Shown here: positions 1-8,115 of the stretch, one piece after another | Numbering within the stretch: the stretch's first letter is position 1 | Layout of the letters: every line of letters begins with the position of its first letter | NCBI GenBank assembly: GCA_036735545.1 | Contig: DAINOD010000003.1 | Span: 1-64,000, forward strand | DNA from: Rubrimonas sp036735545 | GTDB lineage: Bacteria > Pseudomonadota > Alphaproteobacteria > Rhodobacterales > Rhodobacteraceae | Length of the DNA stretch: 64,000 bases | Direction of reading: 5' to 3' | Notes under the pieces: model-generated | Told to the model about the DNA's origin: nothing | Databases searched by the model: none | What the model saw: the letters and a program-made list of their open reading frames with translations, nothing else | Program-made: the position numbers and the translations under genes

Positions 1-1
1 G

Positions 2-1000
2 CCCGAGCGCTTCCTGTCCCAGAACCCGCACTTCGCGAAATCGGCCCTCAGCCGCTACACGCAGTGGGATTTCCTCGCGCTTGTCGAAAGATACGGCATC
101 GCTTGGCATGAAAAGACGCTGGGGCAGCTCTTCTGCGACGGGTCGGCCCGGCAGATCGTCGCGATGCTTCTGGAGGAATGCCGCCGCGGCGGCGTCGCGC
201 TTCGGCTGTCCGCCAGGATCGGCGAGATCGACCACGCCGACGGACTGTTCCGCGTCGGGGACGACGTCGCGCCGAACCTCGTCATTGCGACCGGCGGTCC
301 GTCCATTCCCAGGATGGGCGCTACGGGCGTGGCTTACGACATCGCGCGGCGGTTTGGCCTCGCGGTGGTGACGCCGCGCCCGGCGCTCGTGCCATTGACG
401 CTGGGGCAGGACGACGCGGATTTCCGCGACCTGGCGGGCGTGTCCTTTCCCTCCGTCGCGCGGGTGGGCGACGCCGTCTTCGAGGAGGCCGCGCTTTTCA
501 CCCACAAGGGGCTCTCCGGCCCGGCCATCCTGCAGGTCTCCTCGTTCTGGACGCCGGGAGCGGCGGTGACGCTGACCGTGCTGCCCGACGCCGCCGCCAA
601 GCTGCGGGACGCGAAACGGCGGATGCCGCGCGCGTATCTGGGCGCGGCGCTGGCCGAACATCTGCCGACCCGGCTCGCCAGGGCCCTCGCCGCGCGCACC
701 GGCGTCGAGCGGGAGCTGGGCAACGTCGCGGACGCCGCGCTCGACCGTGCCGCCGGGACGCTGACCGACCTGACATTCCATCCCACGGGAACCGAAGGCT
801 ACGCCAAGGCCGAAGTCACCGCCGGCGGCATCGACACCGCCGGTCTGTCGTCGACGACGATGGAGGCGCGCAGCGTGCCCGGGCTCCATGCGATCGGCGA
901 GGCCGTCGACGTGACCGGCTGGCTCGGCGGCTACAACTTCCAGTGGGCGTGGTCGTCCGGCGTCGCGGCCGGCCGCGCCATCGCCGCCCGCGCGCGCTGA
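2..1000 (+). CDS. HI0933-family NAD(P)/FAD-dependent oxidoreductase, 3' part
   Basis: The frame is already open at the left edge, so the N-terminus with the FAD-binding GxGxxG loop is missing and about 332 residues remain. The opening residues FLSQNPHFAKSALSRYTQWD are typical of the HI0933/BaiN/RdsA flavoprotein family. The C-terminus carries the family's second FAD-contacting stretch (GLHAIGEAVDVTGWLGGYNF, then QWAWSSG). Family members are cytoplasmic flavoproteins whose substrates are mostly unknown. An internal ATG at 164 is not the start, because family similarity continues upstream of it. The next gene, on the same strand, begins after a 247-base gap in which I see nothing. Confidence 0.88.
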   Translation, partial: PERFLSQNPHFAKSALSRYTQWDFLALVERYGIAWHEKTLGQLFCDGSARQIVAMLLEECRRGGVALRLSARIGEIDHADGLFRVGDDVAPNLVIATGGPSIPRMGATGVAYDIARRFGLAVVTPRPALVPLTLGQDDADFRDLAGVSFPSVARVGDAVFEEAALFTHKGLSGPAILQVSSFWTPGAAVTLTVLPDAAAKLRDAKRRMPRAYLGAALAEHLPTRLARALAARTGVERELGNVADAALDRAAGTLTDLTFHPTGTEGYAKAEVTAGGIDTAGLSSTTMEARSVPGLHAIGEAVDVTGWLGGYNFQWAWSSGVAAGRAIAARAR

Positions 1001-1247
1001 CGGCGGATAGGTGGGCCGCGCCAGCCGCCTGATCCGCGGGAACCGCCGCAGGCCGTGACCGCTGGGCCCAGGCGACGACAAGCGGCGCGACGGCCGGCGG
1101 CCAGTTCTGCCCCCCTTGGTGGATGAACGCGGGGCGCATTTCCGTTCGGGCCGCCAATGGTCGCGGCGCTTGTCGTCCTCGTCCTTTTCCCGCCTATTCC
1201 GGTCTGGTCAGCCCGGCTGCGACGGGCTCTTTCTGGAGGTCCCCCCC

Positions 1248-1790
1248 GTGCCCAAGATCCTGTTCCTGTGCGGCAGCCTGCGCGCCGCCTCGTCCTCCGC
1301 CGCCTTCATGCGCGCGCTGATGGAGGCGGCGAAGGGCTCCGCCGAGGTTTCGACCCATGCGCTGGGCGAGGTGCCGCCCTACAACGCCGATGTGACGGAC
1401 CACCCGGCGGTCAAGGCGCTCATCGAGGCGATCGGGGCGGCGGACGGGCTCGTGATCATCACGCCGGAATACAACTACTCGGTGCCGGGCGTGCTGAAGA
1501 ACGCCATCGACTGGGCCTCGCGCCCGGCCTTCCAGTCGGTGTTCAAGGGCAAGCCCTGCCTCGTGGCGTCGGCGAGCGCCGGCGCGCTGGGCGGCGTGCG
1601 GGCGCAGGGGCATCTGAAATACATCCTGAACGCCATGCTGGCCGATCTGCATGTCGGGCTGGAGATCGCGGTCGCGCAGGCGCCGGCGAAGGTGAAGAAT
1701 GGCGTCTTCGAGGACGCGGCGACGCTGGAGTTCGCCGGCAAGGAGCTGTCGGCCTTCGTCGCTCGGATCGCGGCGCGCGCGGCGGCCTGA
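1248..1790 (+). CDS. NADPH-dependent FMN reductase family protein
   Basis: This 180-residue flavodoxin-fold protein begins MPKILFLCGSLRAASSS, with the GSxR-type phosphate-binding loop of the NADPH-dependent FMN reductase family. A central TPEYNYSVPGVLKNAIDWASR stretch (read in two parts) is typical for flavin binding and dimer contact. Such enzymes reduce FMN or quinones, or supply reduced flavin to monooxygenases, in the cytoplasm. I chose the GTG at 1248 because CTGGAGGT lies just upstream and the family's N-terminal beta strand starts there; an in-frame ATG at 1116 would add a low-complexity extension. It ends 10 bases before the convergent cupin gene. Confidence 0.87.
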   Translation: MPKILFLCGSLRAASSSAAFMRALMEAAKGSAEVSTHALGEVPPYNADVTDHPAVKALIEAIGAADGLVIITPEYNYSVPGVLKNAIDWASRPAFQSVFKGKPCLVASASAGALGGVRAQGHLKYILNAMLADLHVGLEIAVAQAPAKVKNGVFEDAATLEFAGKELSAFVARIAARAAA

Positions 1791-1800
1791 GGCCGCCCGC

Positions 1801-2148
1801 TCAGGGCTTTGACGCGGCCTCGGGCATCGCCAGCAGCAGCGTCGCGGGCAGGGCGGTGCGGTTCTCCACCGCCCGCGGCTCGCCCGGCGCGAGGCGCACG
1901 CTGTCTAGGGGGCGCAGCGTCACCTCCTCGCGGTCGGTGCGGATGACGACCTCGCCGGCGACGCAGACATACATCTTCTCCTGCGGCGAGGCGGACAGCG
2001 CGATCCCGCCGCCCGGCAGGATGTGCGAGAGCCCCAGCCAAAGCGCCTCCGACGGCCCCGCCTCGCGCCCCTGCAGGCGCAGACAGCGCATGTCGCTGTG
2101 ACCCGGCGCCTCGTAGGCCGGCGCGTCGGCGATGCGGACAAGATGCAT
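1801..2148 (-). CDS. Small single-domain cupin protein
   Basis: This 115-residue protein is a single cupin barrel. The stretch LPGGGIALSASPQEKMYVCVAGEVVIRTDREE matches cupin motif 1 (read in two parts: LPGGG, then EKMYVCVAGEV), and the region around LAPGEPRAVENRT is motif 2. The classical metal-binding histidines of motif 1 are not obvious, so metal binding is uncertain. It is the last gene of the leftward operon headed by the intradiol dioxygenase, five bases after the MDR oxidoreductase gene. A role in sensing or processing a ring-cleavage product is possible but not shown. Confidence 0.75.
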   Translation of the reverse strand: MHLVRIADAPAYEAPGHSDMRCLRLQGREAGPSEALWLGLSHILPGGGIALSASPQEKMYVCVAGEVVIRTDREEVTLRPLDSVRLAPGEPRAVENRTALPATLLLAMPEAASKP

Positions 2149-2153
2149 GGCGC

Positions 2154-3158
2154 TCAGGGCTTCAGGACGACGCGGTCGGGCGTCGCGCCGTAGACCAGTT
2201 CGTAGGCCTTGCGCGCGTCGCCGAGGCCGAAGGTCGTCTCCGGCTTGATCGGGAAGGGCTTGAGCAGCCCGCGCTCGAACTGGGGCCGCAGGCGGTCGAA
2301 GATCTTGGCGCAGGCGGTGGCGTCGAGCGCGAGGGAGTCGACGCCGATGAAGCGCTGGCGCCCGCGGTAGAAGGCGAAGATGTCGAAGGGCACCGCGCGG
2401 TCGAAGGTGGAGATGAAGATCTGCCGCCCCTCCTTCGCCATCGCGGCGTTGGCGAGTGCGAAATAGGGGCTGCCCATGGTGTTGAACACGATGTCCACGC
2501 CGCGCCCGCCGGTGCGCTCGCGCAGCGCCGCCGCCACGTCCTGCGAGGAGAGGTCGAAGATCTCCACCGGGTCGTTGGCGTGGCCGCGATACTCCGTAGG
2601 CTTCGTGCTGACGGCGAACACGCGCGCGCGCGCCATGGTGGCCATCTGGATCACGGCCTGGGAGACCTTGCCGTTGACGCCGCAGACCAGAACCGCGTCG
2701 AAGGGCTGGATGCCGCCAGCCTCCTGCAGCCCCTCGTAGGCGGTGAGGAAGGGCACGCCGATGGAGCCGGCCTCCTCGAACGAGAGGTTCGCCGGCTTTT
2801 CGCGGATCGCGGAGATCGGCAGGACGACGTGGCGGGCGTGCGTGCCGTCGCGCGTGATGCCGAGCTCGCCGCCGCCGCCCCAGACCTCCATGCCGAGCAC
2901 CGAGGCCGGACCCTCCACGACGACGCCGGCGTAGTCGCGTCCCGGCGTCCGCGGCCAGACCGCGTGGGGCATGATGCCGAGCGTGGCCTTCACGTCGGAG
3001 GGGTTCACGGCGGTCGCCTTGACCTCGACGACCACCTGTCCGGGGCCGGGCGCGGGAACGGGGGCGTCGATCAGGTCGATGCGCACGTCCTCGAACTTGC
3101 CCGCGACCTCCGTGACGCGGAGCGCGGGGCCGGTGCGGGCGACGGGGTGGACGTTCAT
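2154..3158 (-). CDS. MDR-superfamily oxidoreductase (quinone-reductase / zinc-less alcohol dehydrogenase type)
   Basis: The 334-residue protein has the medium-chain dehydrogenase layout: an N-terminal GroES-like domain (PAPGPGQVVVEVKATAVNPS) followed by a nucleotide-binding domain containing VLVCGVNGKVSQAVIQMA in place of the usual AxxGxxG motif. No cluster of four cysteines for structural zinc is visible, so it resembles the zinc-independent quinone oxidoreductase/enoyl reductase branch. I chose the ATG at 3158 because longer in-frame starts overlap the upstream BKACE gene and add unrelated sequence. It is the fourth gene of the dioxygenase operon and may reduce a double bond or carbonyl in the ring-cleavage product. 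Confidence 0.82.
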   Translation of the reverse strand: MNVHPVARTGPALRVTEVAGKFEDVRIDLIDAPVPAPGPGQVVVEVKATAVNPSDVKATLGIMPHAVWPRTPGRDYAGVVVEGPASVLGMEVWGGGGELGITRDGTHARHVVLPISAIREKPANLSFEEAGSIGVPFLTAYEGLQEAGGIQPFDAVLVCGVNGKVSQAVIQMATMARARVFAVSTKPTEYRGHANDPVEIFDLSSQDVAAALRERTGGRGVDIVFNTMGSPYFALANAAMAKEGRQIFISTFDRAVPFDIFAFYRGRQRFIGVDSLALDATACAKIFDRLRPQFERGLLKPFPIKPETTFGLGDARKAYELVYGATPDRVVLKP

Positions 3159-3183
3159 GCCTCGTGCTCCTGTTGCGGTCGGA

Positions 3184-4059
3184 CTATTCGGGCAGGCCGA
3201 GCATGCGGCGGGCCTCTCCGGGCGAGGCGATCTCGGCGCCCAGCTTCTCGAGGACGTCGCGCGCGCGCTCGACCAGCTCGGCGTTGTCGCGGCAGAGCCT
3301 GCCCTTGGCGATGTAGGACGTGTCCTCCATCCCGATGCGGACATGGCCGCCGAGCAGCCACGCCTGCGCCAGCATCGGAAACGCCATGCGGCCCGCGCCG
3401 AAGCCGGTCCACGGCATGCCCGGCGGCAGCAGCCGGGCGGCGGCGGCCATGGCGTCGGGCTGGGCGGGAAGGCCGTATTTGATCCCGGTGACGATGGTGA
3501 ACAGCGCGGGGCTGTCGAGCGTCCCGTCCGCCAGCAGGTCGCGCGCTAGCATGATGTCGCCGGTGTCGAAAACCTCCAGCTCCGGCTTCACGCCGCAGTC
3601 GCGGATGATCCCCGCCATGCGGCGCACCGACCAGGGGACGTTGATGACCACCTCGCGCCCGAAGGTCATGGTGTTGAAGTCGAGCGTGCAGATCTCGGGC
3701 TTCAGCGCGACGACGTGCTCGACGCGCTTCTCCGGGGCCAGCAGGTTGGTGCGGGGGCCGGGGACGGCGGGGTCGTCCTCGCTGGGGTGATAGCGGCCGC
3801 CGGGACCGGTGGTCAGGTTCAGGATCACGTCGCTGTTCCTGGCGCGGATCAGCTCGACCGTCTCGCGGTAGAGCGCCACCTCCATCGACGGCGCGGCGGT
3901 GACCGGGTCGCGGACGTGGATATGGACGATGGCGGCGCCCGCATCGGCCGCGCCGAGGCAGGCGTCGGCGATCTCCTGCGGCGAGGCGGGCAGGCCGGGG
4001 TGGTGCTCGCGCGTCGTCTGGTTGCCGGTGACGGCGCAGGTGATGATGGTCTTCGACAT
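3184..4059 (-). CDS. BKACE (DUF849) beta-keto acid cleavage enzyme
   Basis: This 291-residue TIM-barrel protein starts MSKTIITCAVTGNQTTREHH, a hallmark of the beta-keto acid cleavage enzymes. Zinc ligands are visible as His46 and His48 in HIHVRDP, with a candidate third ligand, Glu245, in GMEDTSY. The family condenses a beta-keto acid with acetyl-CoA to give a new CoA ester and acetoacetate; Kce, acting on 3-keto-5-aminohexanoate, is the reference member. Here it directly follows the SDR gene with no gap and shares the operon with an intradiol dioxygenase. That suggests it acts on a beta-keto acid made from the ring-opened product; the true substrate is unknown. Confidence 0.9.
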   Translation of the reverse strand: MSKTIITCAVTGNQTTREHHPGLPASPQEIADACLGAADAGAAIVHIHVRDPVTAAPSMEVALYRETVELIRARNSDVILNLTTGPGGRYHPSEDDPAVPGPRTNLLAPEKRVEHVVALKPEICTLDFNTMTFGREVVINVPWSVRRMAGIIRDCGVKPELEVFDTGDIMLARDLLADGTLDSPALFTIVTGIKYGLPAQPDAMAAAARLLPPGMPWTGFGAGRMAFPMLAQAWLLGGHVRIGMEDTSYIAKGRLCRDNAELVERARDVLEKLGAEIASPGEARRMLGLPE

Positions 4060-4806
4060 CTAGAGGCTCCGCCCCGCATCCACGACGATGCGCGTTCCGG
4101 TGGAATGGCGCAGGTGCAGCGCGGCGGCGAGGATCGCCTCCGCCACGATCTCCGGGGTCGTGACCTGCTTCAGCGGCGTCGCGGCGCCGGCCTTGGCGAT
4201 CTGCTCCTTCGTCCGGCCGGGCACGAAGCCCGTGTCCACGACGCCGGGGGAGACGGAGAGGACGCGGACCTCCGGCGCCAGCGCCAGCGCCAGCGTGTGC
4301 GTCATCGCGTCGAGGCCGGCCTTGGCGCCGCAATAGGCGACGCTGGAGCCGAAACCCTTGAACGCCGCGATGGAGGAGACGTTGACGATCACCCCGTCGC
4401 CCGACGCCTTCAGCAGCGGCGCGAAGGCGCGGATGGTCGCGAACACGCCGCGCCAGTTGGAGGCGAACACCTGGTCGATGATCTCGTCGGTCAGGCCGTC
4501 GAGGTCGGCGTGCGGCACGGGCGTCGTGGTCCCGGCGCTGTTCACGAGCACGTCCACGCGCCCGAGCGCGGCGGCGGCGGCGTCGCGGAAGGCGTGGATC
4601 GAGGGCGTGTCCGTGACGTCCACCTGCGCCGCCGCGTGGCCCGCGCCGGGCAGGTCCGCGACCAGCGCCTCGGCCGCGTCGCGGCCGGAGCGGTAGCCGA
4701 CGACGACGCGCGCGCCCCCGGCGGCGAACAGGCGCGCGGCGGCGGCGCCGATGCCGCCGGAGCCGCCGACGATCGCGACGCCTCTCGGTTCCGTCGAGCC
4801 CGCCAT
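4060..4806 (-). CDS. SDR-family oxidoreductase
   Basis: A classical short-chain dehydrogenase/reductase of 248 residues. The cofactor motif is GGSGGIG near residues 14-20, the NSAG motif follows in the middle, and the active site is SS...YCGAK. It ends with the family's TGTRIVVDAG strand. Asp is absent at the end of the second beta strand (VVVGYRSGR), so NADP(H) preference is likely. The ATG overlaps the stop of the upstream dioxygenase gene by one base (TGATG), which indicates translational coupling. It probably oxidises or reduces an alcohol/ketone in the same aromatic or hydroxyaromatic pathway. Confidence 0.87.
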   Translation of the reverse strand: MAGSTEPRGVAIVGGSGGIGAAAARLFAAGGARVVVGYRSGRDAAEALVADLPGAGHAAAQVDVTDTPSIHAFRDAAAAALGRVDVLVNSAGTTTPVPHADLDGLTDEIIDQVFASNWRGVFATIRAFAPLLKASGDGVIVNVSSIAAFKGFGSSVAYCGAKAGLDAMTHTLALALAPEVRVLSVSPGVVDTGFVPGRTKEQIAKAGAATPLKQVTTPEIVAEAILAAALHLRHSTGTRIVVDAGRSL

Positions 4807-5726
4807 CACGCGGACGCCTTGGCCTTGATCGGCGGGGTCGGGAAACTCGGCGCGCCGGGCTTCAGGCGGAAGTCGTAGGCGCAAAGGTTCCACGGCGCGG
4901 GCAGGCCGTCCTCCGCCGTCTCCATCCGCTTGAGATCGCCCGCGATCTGGCTTTTCGCGCCGAACACCACGTCCTCGATCATCGCCTTGTCGCTGTCGGA
5001 GAAGATCTGGGTGATGAGCGTGGCGCAGCCGGGGGCTGAGACGATGAAGTGGACGTGGGCGGGCCGCATCGTCGGCCGGTCCTGCGCCAGCACGAGCTTG
5101 CCGACCGGGCCGAACAGCGGGATCGGGTAGCCGGCGGGCTTCACGGTGTGGATTCGGTAGCGCCCCTGCGCGTCGGTCGTGAACCTGCCGCGCAGGTTGT
5201 ACTCGGGCTGGTCGGGATCCTGGTTCTCGTAAAGCCCGGCGGGGGAGGCCTGCCACACGTCCAGCGAGGCCCCGGCGATGGGGGCGCCGTTCACGTCGAG
5301 CACGCGGCCCGCGATCACCAGCGGCTCGCCGGGCGTGCCGGGCTGGGCGATGCTGTCGCCGTAGCCGAGCTCCGGCGCCTCGCCGCGGTAGAAGGGGCCG
5401 AGCAGGGCCGACATGGTCTCGCCCTGCATGCCGTCGTTGTTGATGAGGTCGACGAGCGTCGAGGCGCCCATCACGTCGCCGAAAAGCACCATCTCGTTGT
5501 GGCTGTCGTCGCAGGTCTTGCCGACGGAGACGAGCCAGCTCAGCGCGGCCTCGTATTCCGCCTCGGTCGGGCGGACCTCGCGGACGAAGGCGTGCAGGTG
5601 CTTCGTCGCGCTCAGCATGATCTCGCGCAGGCGCGGGTCCGGAGTGCGCGCCATGAACGCGCTGACGAAGGGGGTGACGTCCTCCTCCGTCTCGATCAGC
5701 CGGGTCGGCGTGGCGAGCGCGTCCAT
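4806..5726 (-). CDS. Intradiol ring-cleavage dioxygenase (catechol / hydroxyquinol 1,2-dioxygenase family)
   Basis: The 306-residue protein has the N-terminal helical dimerisation domain (about residues 15-100) and the catalytic beta-sandwich domain of intradiol dioxygenases. The four non-haem Fe(III) ligands can be placed at Tyr166 (GLYENQ), Tyr200 (PAGYPIP), His224 and His226 (RPAHVHF). The enzyme would cleave a catechol or hydroxyquinol ring between the two hydroxyls using O2. The N-terminal domain, with KTCDDSHNEM and LINNDG, looks closer to hydroxyquinol than to catechol enzymes, but this is a weak call. It heads the leftward operon and sits directly behind a LacI-type operator. No maleylacetate reductase or muconate cycloisomerase gene is present nearby. 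Confidence 0.92.
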   Translation of the reverse strand: MDALATPTRLIETEEDVTPFVSAFMARTPDPRLREIMLSATKHLHAFVREVRPTEAEYEAALSWLVSVGKTCDDSHNEMVLFGDVMGASTLVDLINNDGMQGETMSALLGPFYRGEAPELGYGDSIAQPGTPGEPLVIAGRVLDVNGAPIAGASLDVWQASPAGLYENQDPDQPEYNLRGRFTTDAQGRYRIHTVKPAGYPIPLFGPVGKLVLAQDRPTMRPAHVHFIVSAPGCATLITQIFSDSDKAMIEDVVFGAKSQIAGDLKRMETAEDGLPAPWNLCAYDFRLKPGAPSFPTPPIKAKASA

Positions 5727-5742
5727 GGCGGTCTCCGCTGGT

Positions 5743-5754
5743 GCAATCGATTGC
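5743..5754. promoter_or_regulatory. LacI-type operator O1 (dioxygenase operon)
   Basis: A perfect 12-bp palindrome, GCAATCGATTGC, with the central CpG expected of LacI-family operators. It lies 17 bases upstream of the dioxygenase start and just downstream of the candidate -10 of that promoter. The same 12-mer occurs at 6947-6958 and a near match occurs at 5797-5808. Confidence 0.8.
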
Positions 5755-5758
5755 CGGG

Positions 5759-5787
5759 ATCATGGCGGTCATGCCCGGCCCGGTCAA
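5759..5787 (-). promoter_or_regulatory. Candidate sigma-70 promoter of the dioxygenase operon
   Basis: On the minus strand, TTGACC (5787-5782) and CATGAT (5764-5759) are separated by 17 bases. Operator O1 begins four bases downstream of the -10 and would cover the transcription start, and operator O2 sits upstream of the -35. This layout fits repression by the adjacent LacI protein. Confidence 0.5.
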
Positions 5788-5796
5788 GACGACGTG

Positions 5797-5808
5797 GAAA
5801 TCGATTGC
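5797..5808. promoter_or_regulatory. LacI-type operator O2 (imperfect copy)
   Basis: GAAATCGATTGC matches the O1/O3 palindrome in 11 of 12 positions and keeps the AATCGATT core. Its centre is 54 bp from the centre of O1, close to five helical turns, which would allow one LacI dimer pair to bridge both. It also overlaps a possible -35 of the regulator gene. Confidence 0.65.
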
Positions 5809-5832
5809 CAATCGGCCACGGGGGAGTATCCA
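5805..5832 (+). promoter_or_regulatory. Weak candidate promoter of the LacI regulator gene
   Basis: TTGCCA (5805-5810), partly inside operator O2, is followed after 16 bases by TATCCA (5827-5832). The match to the consensus is poor, but the overlap with O2 would give simple autoregulation. Confidence 0.3.
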
Positions 5833-5879
5833 AGACGGGTGGCGCGGCGGATCGTCTGCGTGAAGGAGCCGGGCCGGAC

Positions 5880-6935
5880 GTGAACAGGCGGGTGACGCTG
5901 AAGGACATCGCGGCGGCCACGGGGGTTCACCCCTCGACGGTTTCGCGCGCGCTGGACCCCGCGGGGCGGGCCACGCTGACCGAGGCGCTGGTGACGCGCG
6001 TGCGCGAGGCGGCCGCACGCATGGGCTATCGGCGCAACCAGATCGCCTCGAGCCTGCGCACTCACCGCACGATGACGGTGGGCGTCGTGCTGCCGGACGT
6101 GGCCAACCCCCTGTTCCCGCCGATCCTGCGCGGCATCGAGAGCGTGCTGGAGCCGCTGGGCTACACCTCCATCATCGTCAACACCGACAATCTGCCGGAG
6201 CGTGAGGAGCGCCTGTTGAGCGTGCTGCGCGAGCGCGGCGTGGACGGGCTGATCCACGCCGCCGTGCAGCGCAACGATCCCGCCGTCACGCGCCAGATCG
6301 ACGGCTCGACGCCGCTGATCACGCTGAACCGCCGCATCGAGCGCTCCAGCATTCCCTGCGTCGTCAACGACGAGGCGGGGGGCGTGCGGATGATGCTGGA
6401 GCATCTGGCGGAGTTCGGCCACACGCGCATCGCGACGATCTCCGGGCCGCTGTCGCTGTCGACGGGGCACATGCGCGACCGCGCCATGCGCGAGTCCGCG
6501 CGGGAAATGGGCCTGGATCAGCCGCCGGAATGGCGCGTCGCGGCGTCGGGTTTCAGCGAGGCGGAGGGGCGGCTCTGCTGCGCCGCGCTGCTGGCGCGCG
6601 GGCTGCCCTTCACCGCGCTGCTTTGCGCGAACGATCGCCTTGCGCTGGGCGCGATCGCGGCGCTGCGCGACGCCGGGCTCCGGTGCCCCGAGGACGTGTC
6701 GGTCACCGGCTTCAACGACATGCCGTTCCTCGACCTGATGGCCCCGCGCCTGACCACGATCCGGATCGCGCAATACGACGCCGGCGTTCTGGCGGCCGAG
6801 ATGCTGGCGCGGATGATGCGCGGGGCGGACAGCCTGTCGGTGCCGATCGAGACCGTCCTGCCGGTGCGTCTGGTGACGCGCGACAGCGTCGCCCCGCCGG
6901 CGCGCCGGGTCATCGAGGTGCGGCGAAAAAGTTAG
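5880..6935 (+). CDS. LacI-family transcriptional regulator
   Basis: The 351-residue protein has the LacI helix-turn-helix at residues 4-25 (VTLKDIAAATGVHPSTVSRA) and then the hinge helix. A periplasmic-binding-protein-like sensor domain follows (VGVVLPDVANPLFPPILRGI; later LLCANDRLALGAIAAL and VTGFNDMPFLDLM). The GTG at 5880 places the HTH at the very N-terminus and has AAGGAG 11 bases upstream; longer in-frame starts read through the divergent promoter. The ligand is unknown but should be a metabolite of the flanking pathway. Palindromes at 5743, 5797 and 6947 flank the gene on both sides, so it most likely controls the dioxygenase operon, the TRAP operon and itself. Confidence 0.9.
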   Translation: MNRRVTLKDIAAATGVHPSTVSRALDPAGRATLTEALVTRVREAAARMGYRRNQIASSLRTHRTMTVGVVLPDVANPLFPPILRGIESVLEPLGYTSIIVNTDNLPEREERLLSVLRERGVDGLIHAAVQRNDPAVTRQIDGSTPLITLNRRIERSSIPCVVNDEAGGVRMMLEHLAEFGHTRIATISGPLSLSTGHMRDRAMRESAREMGLDQPPEWRVAASGFSEAEGRLCCAALLARGLPFTALLCANDRLALGAIAALRDAGLRCPEDVSVTGFNDMPFLDLMAPRLTTIRIAQYDAGVLAAEMLARMMRGADSLSVPIETVLPVRLVTRDSVAPPARRVIEVRRKS

Positions 6936-6938
6936 CGC

Positions 6939-6966
6939 TTGACGCAGCAATCGATTGCACGATCCT
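6939..6966 (+). promoter_or_regulatory. Candidate promoter of the TRAP transporter operon, occluded by operator O3
   Basis: TTGACG (6939-6944) serves as the -35, and a weak -10 candidate, GATCCT, lies at 6961-6966 (16-base spacer). The perfect operator at 6947-6958 fills the spacer, so a bound LacI protein would block RNA polymerase directly. Confidence 0.45.
6947..6958. promoter_or_regulatory. LacI-type operator O3 (TRAP operon)
   Basis: A second perfect copy of GCAATCGATTGC. It starts 11 bases after the lacI-type stop codon and ends 71 bases before the TRAP binding-protein ATG. Its identity with O1 on the other side of the regulator gene supports one shared regulon. Confidence 0.8.
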
Positions 6967-7029
6967 GTGGGCAAAATCAGGGGACTCGGTCGCCAGGCGA
7001 TCGGGCGCAGTCCAGGGAGGACGACAACC

Positions 7030-8115
7030 ATGCTCATGTCACGGCGTTCGATGGTGGCGGGAATGATCTCGCTGACCGCGCCTGCGGCGCTCGGGGGCCG
7101 CGCGGCCCGGGGCCAGTCGGTGATCAATCTCACGATGTCCTCCAGCCACCCGACGACGCTCGCCTGGGTGCAGCCGCTGAAGACGGTGATCGTGGACAAG
7201 TCCAACGAGCGGCTGGAGGCGATGGGCTCCAACCACCGCATCAACTGGACCGAAGCGTTCGGCGGCGCGCTCTACGGCTTCAACGAGACCCTCAGTTCGG
7301 TCACCCAGAACCTGACCGACATGGGCTGGATCGGCGCGTTGTGGGAGCAGAACGACCTTCCCCTGCAGAACATCATGTTCCAGACCCCGTTCAGCACCAA
7401 CACGGTGCGGCAGGCGGTCAACACGATGAACCGCCTGAACGCCGAACAGGAGGCCATGAAGCAGGAGTGGCGCGACGCCAACATCGCCTATTTCGGCACC
7501 TGCTGCTCCGACAGCTACCACCTGCTGATGAAGCAGCCGATCGAGCGGCTGGAGGACCTGCGCGGCAAGCGCATCGTCGGCGTGCCGACGCTGGCGTCCT
7601 GGGTCGAGCCGTTCGGCGCGAGCCTCGTGCCCTCGGGCCTGCCGCAATACTATTCGCAACTGCAGACCGGCGTCGGCGACGGCGTGCTGGTGATCGGCAC
7701 GGGCGCCTATCCGCTGAAGCTGCACGAACAGGCGCCTTTCATCCTCAAGCTCGACACCGGGCCGATCACTTTCGGCGGCTTCGGGATCAACGCTGACGTC
7801 TTCAACGGCCTGCCCGAGGACGTGCGGCAGGTGCTGACCGAGCTCGGCTTCGAATACTCCGACGAGAACGCGCGCATCATCGAGGACCTCGAGCCCCGGG
7901 TGTTCGGCCTGTTCGAGCAGGAGGGCGCGACGATCATCGAGCTGTCGGACGACCTGCGGCAGGAATACGCCGACGGTCTGCCGGACCTCGCTGGCGACTG
8001 GGCGGCGGCGCTGGAGGCGCGCGGCGTGCCGGCGCGCGAGGTGTTGCGCGCCTACATGGACATCGTGCGCGAGGAGGGCGCCACGCCGCTGCGCGACTGG
8101 GCGGCGAATGTCTGA
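7030..8115 (+). CDS. TRAP transporter substrate-binding protein (DctP family)
   Basis: A 361-residue periplasmic solute receptor. The N-terminus MLMSRRSMVAGMISL with a following Ala/Gly-rich stretch is a signal peptide carrying a twin-arginine-like SRRSMVAG motif, cut probably near ARGQS. The mature part shows DctP features, including LEDLRGKRIVGVPTLASW and the repeated aromatic-rich segments. I chose the ATG at 7030 because AGGGAGG lies nine bases upstream; the in-frame ATG at 6955 overlaps the operator. The protein would capture a carboxylate-containing substrate and hand it to the fused permease encoded next, which overlaps by eight bases. Confidence 0.88.
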   Translation: MLMSRRSMVAGMISLTAPAALGGRAARGQSVINLTMSSSHPTTLAWVQPLKTVIVDKSNERLEAMGSNHRINWTEAFGGALYGFNETLSSVTQNLTDMGWIGALWEQNDLPLQNIMFQTPFSTNTVRQAVNTMNRLNAEQEAMKQEWRDANIAYFGTCCSDSYHLLMKQPIERLEDLRGKRIVGVPTLASWVEPFGASLVPSGLPQYYSQLQTGVGDGVLVIGTGAYPLKLHEQAPFILKLDTGPITFGGFGINADVFNGLPEDVRQVLTELGFEYSDENARIIEDLEPRVFGLFEQEGATIIELSDDLRQEYADGLPDLAGDWAAALEARGVPAREVLRAYMDIVREEGATPLRDWAANV

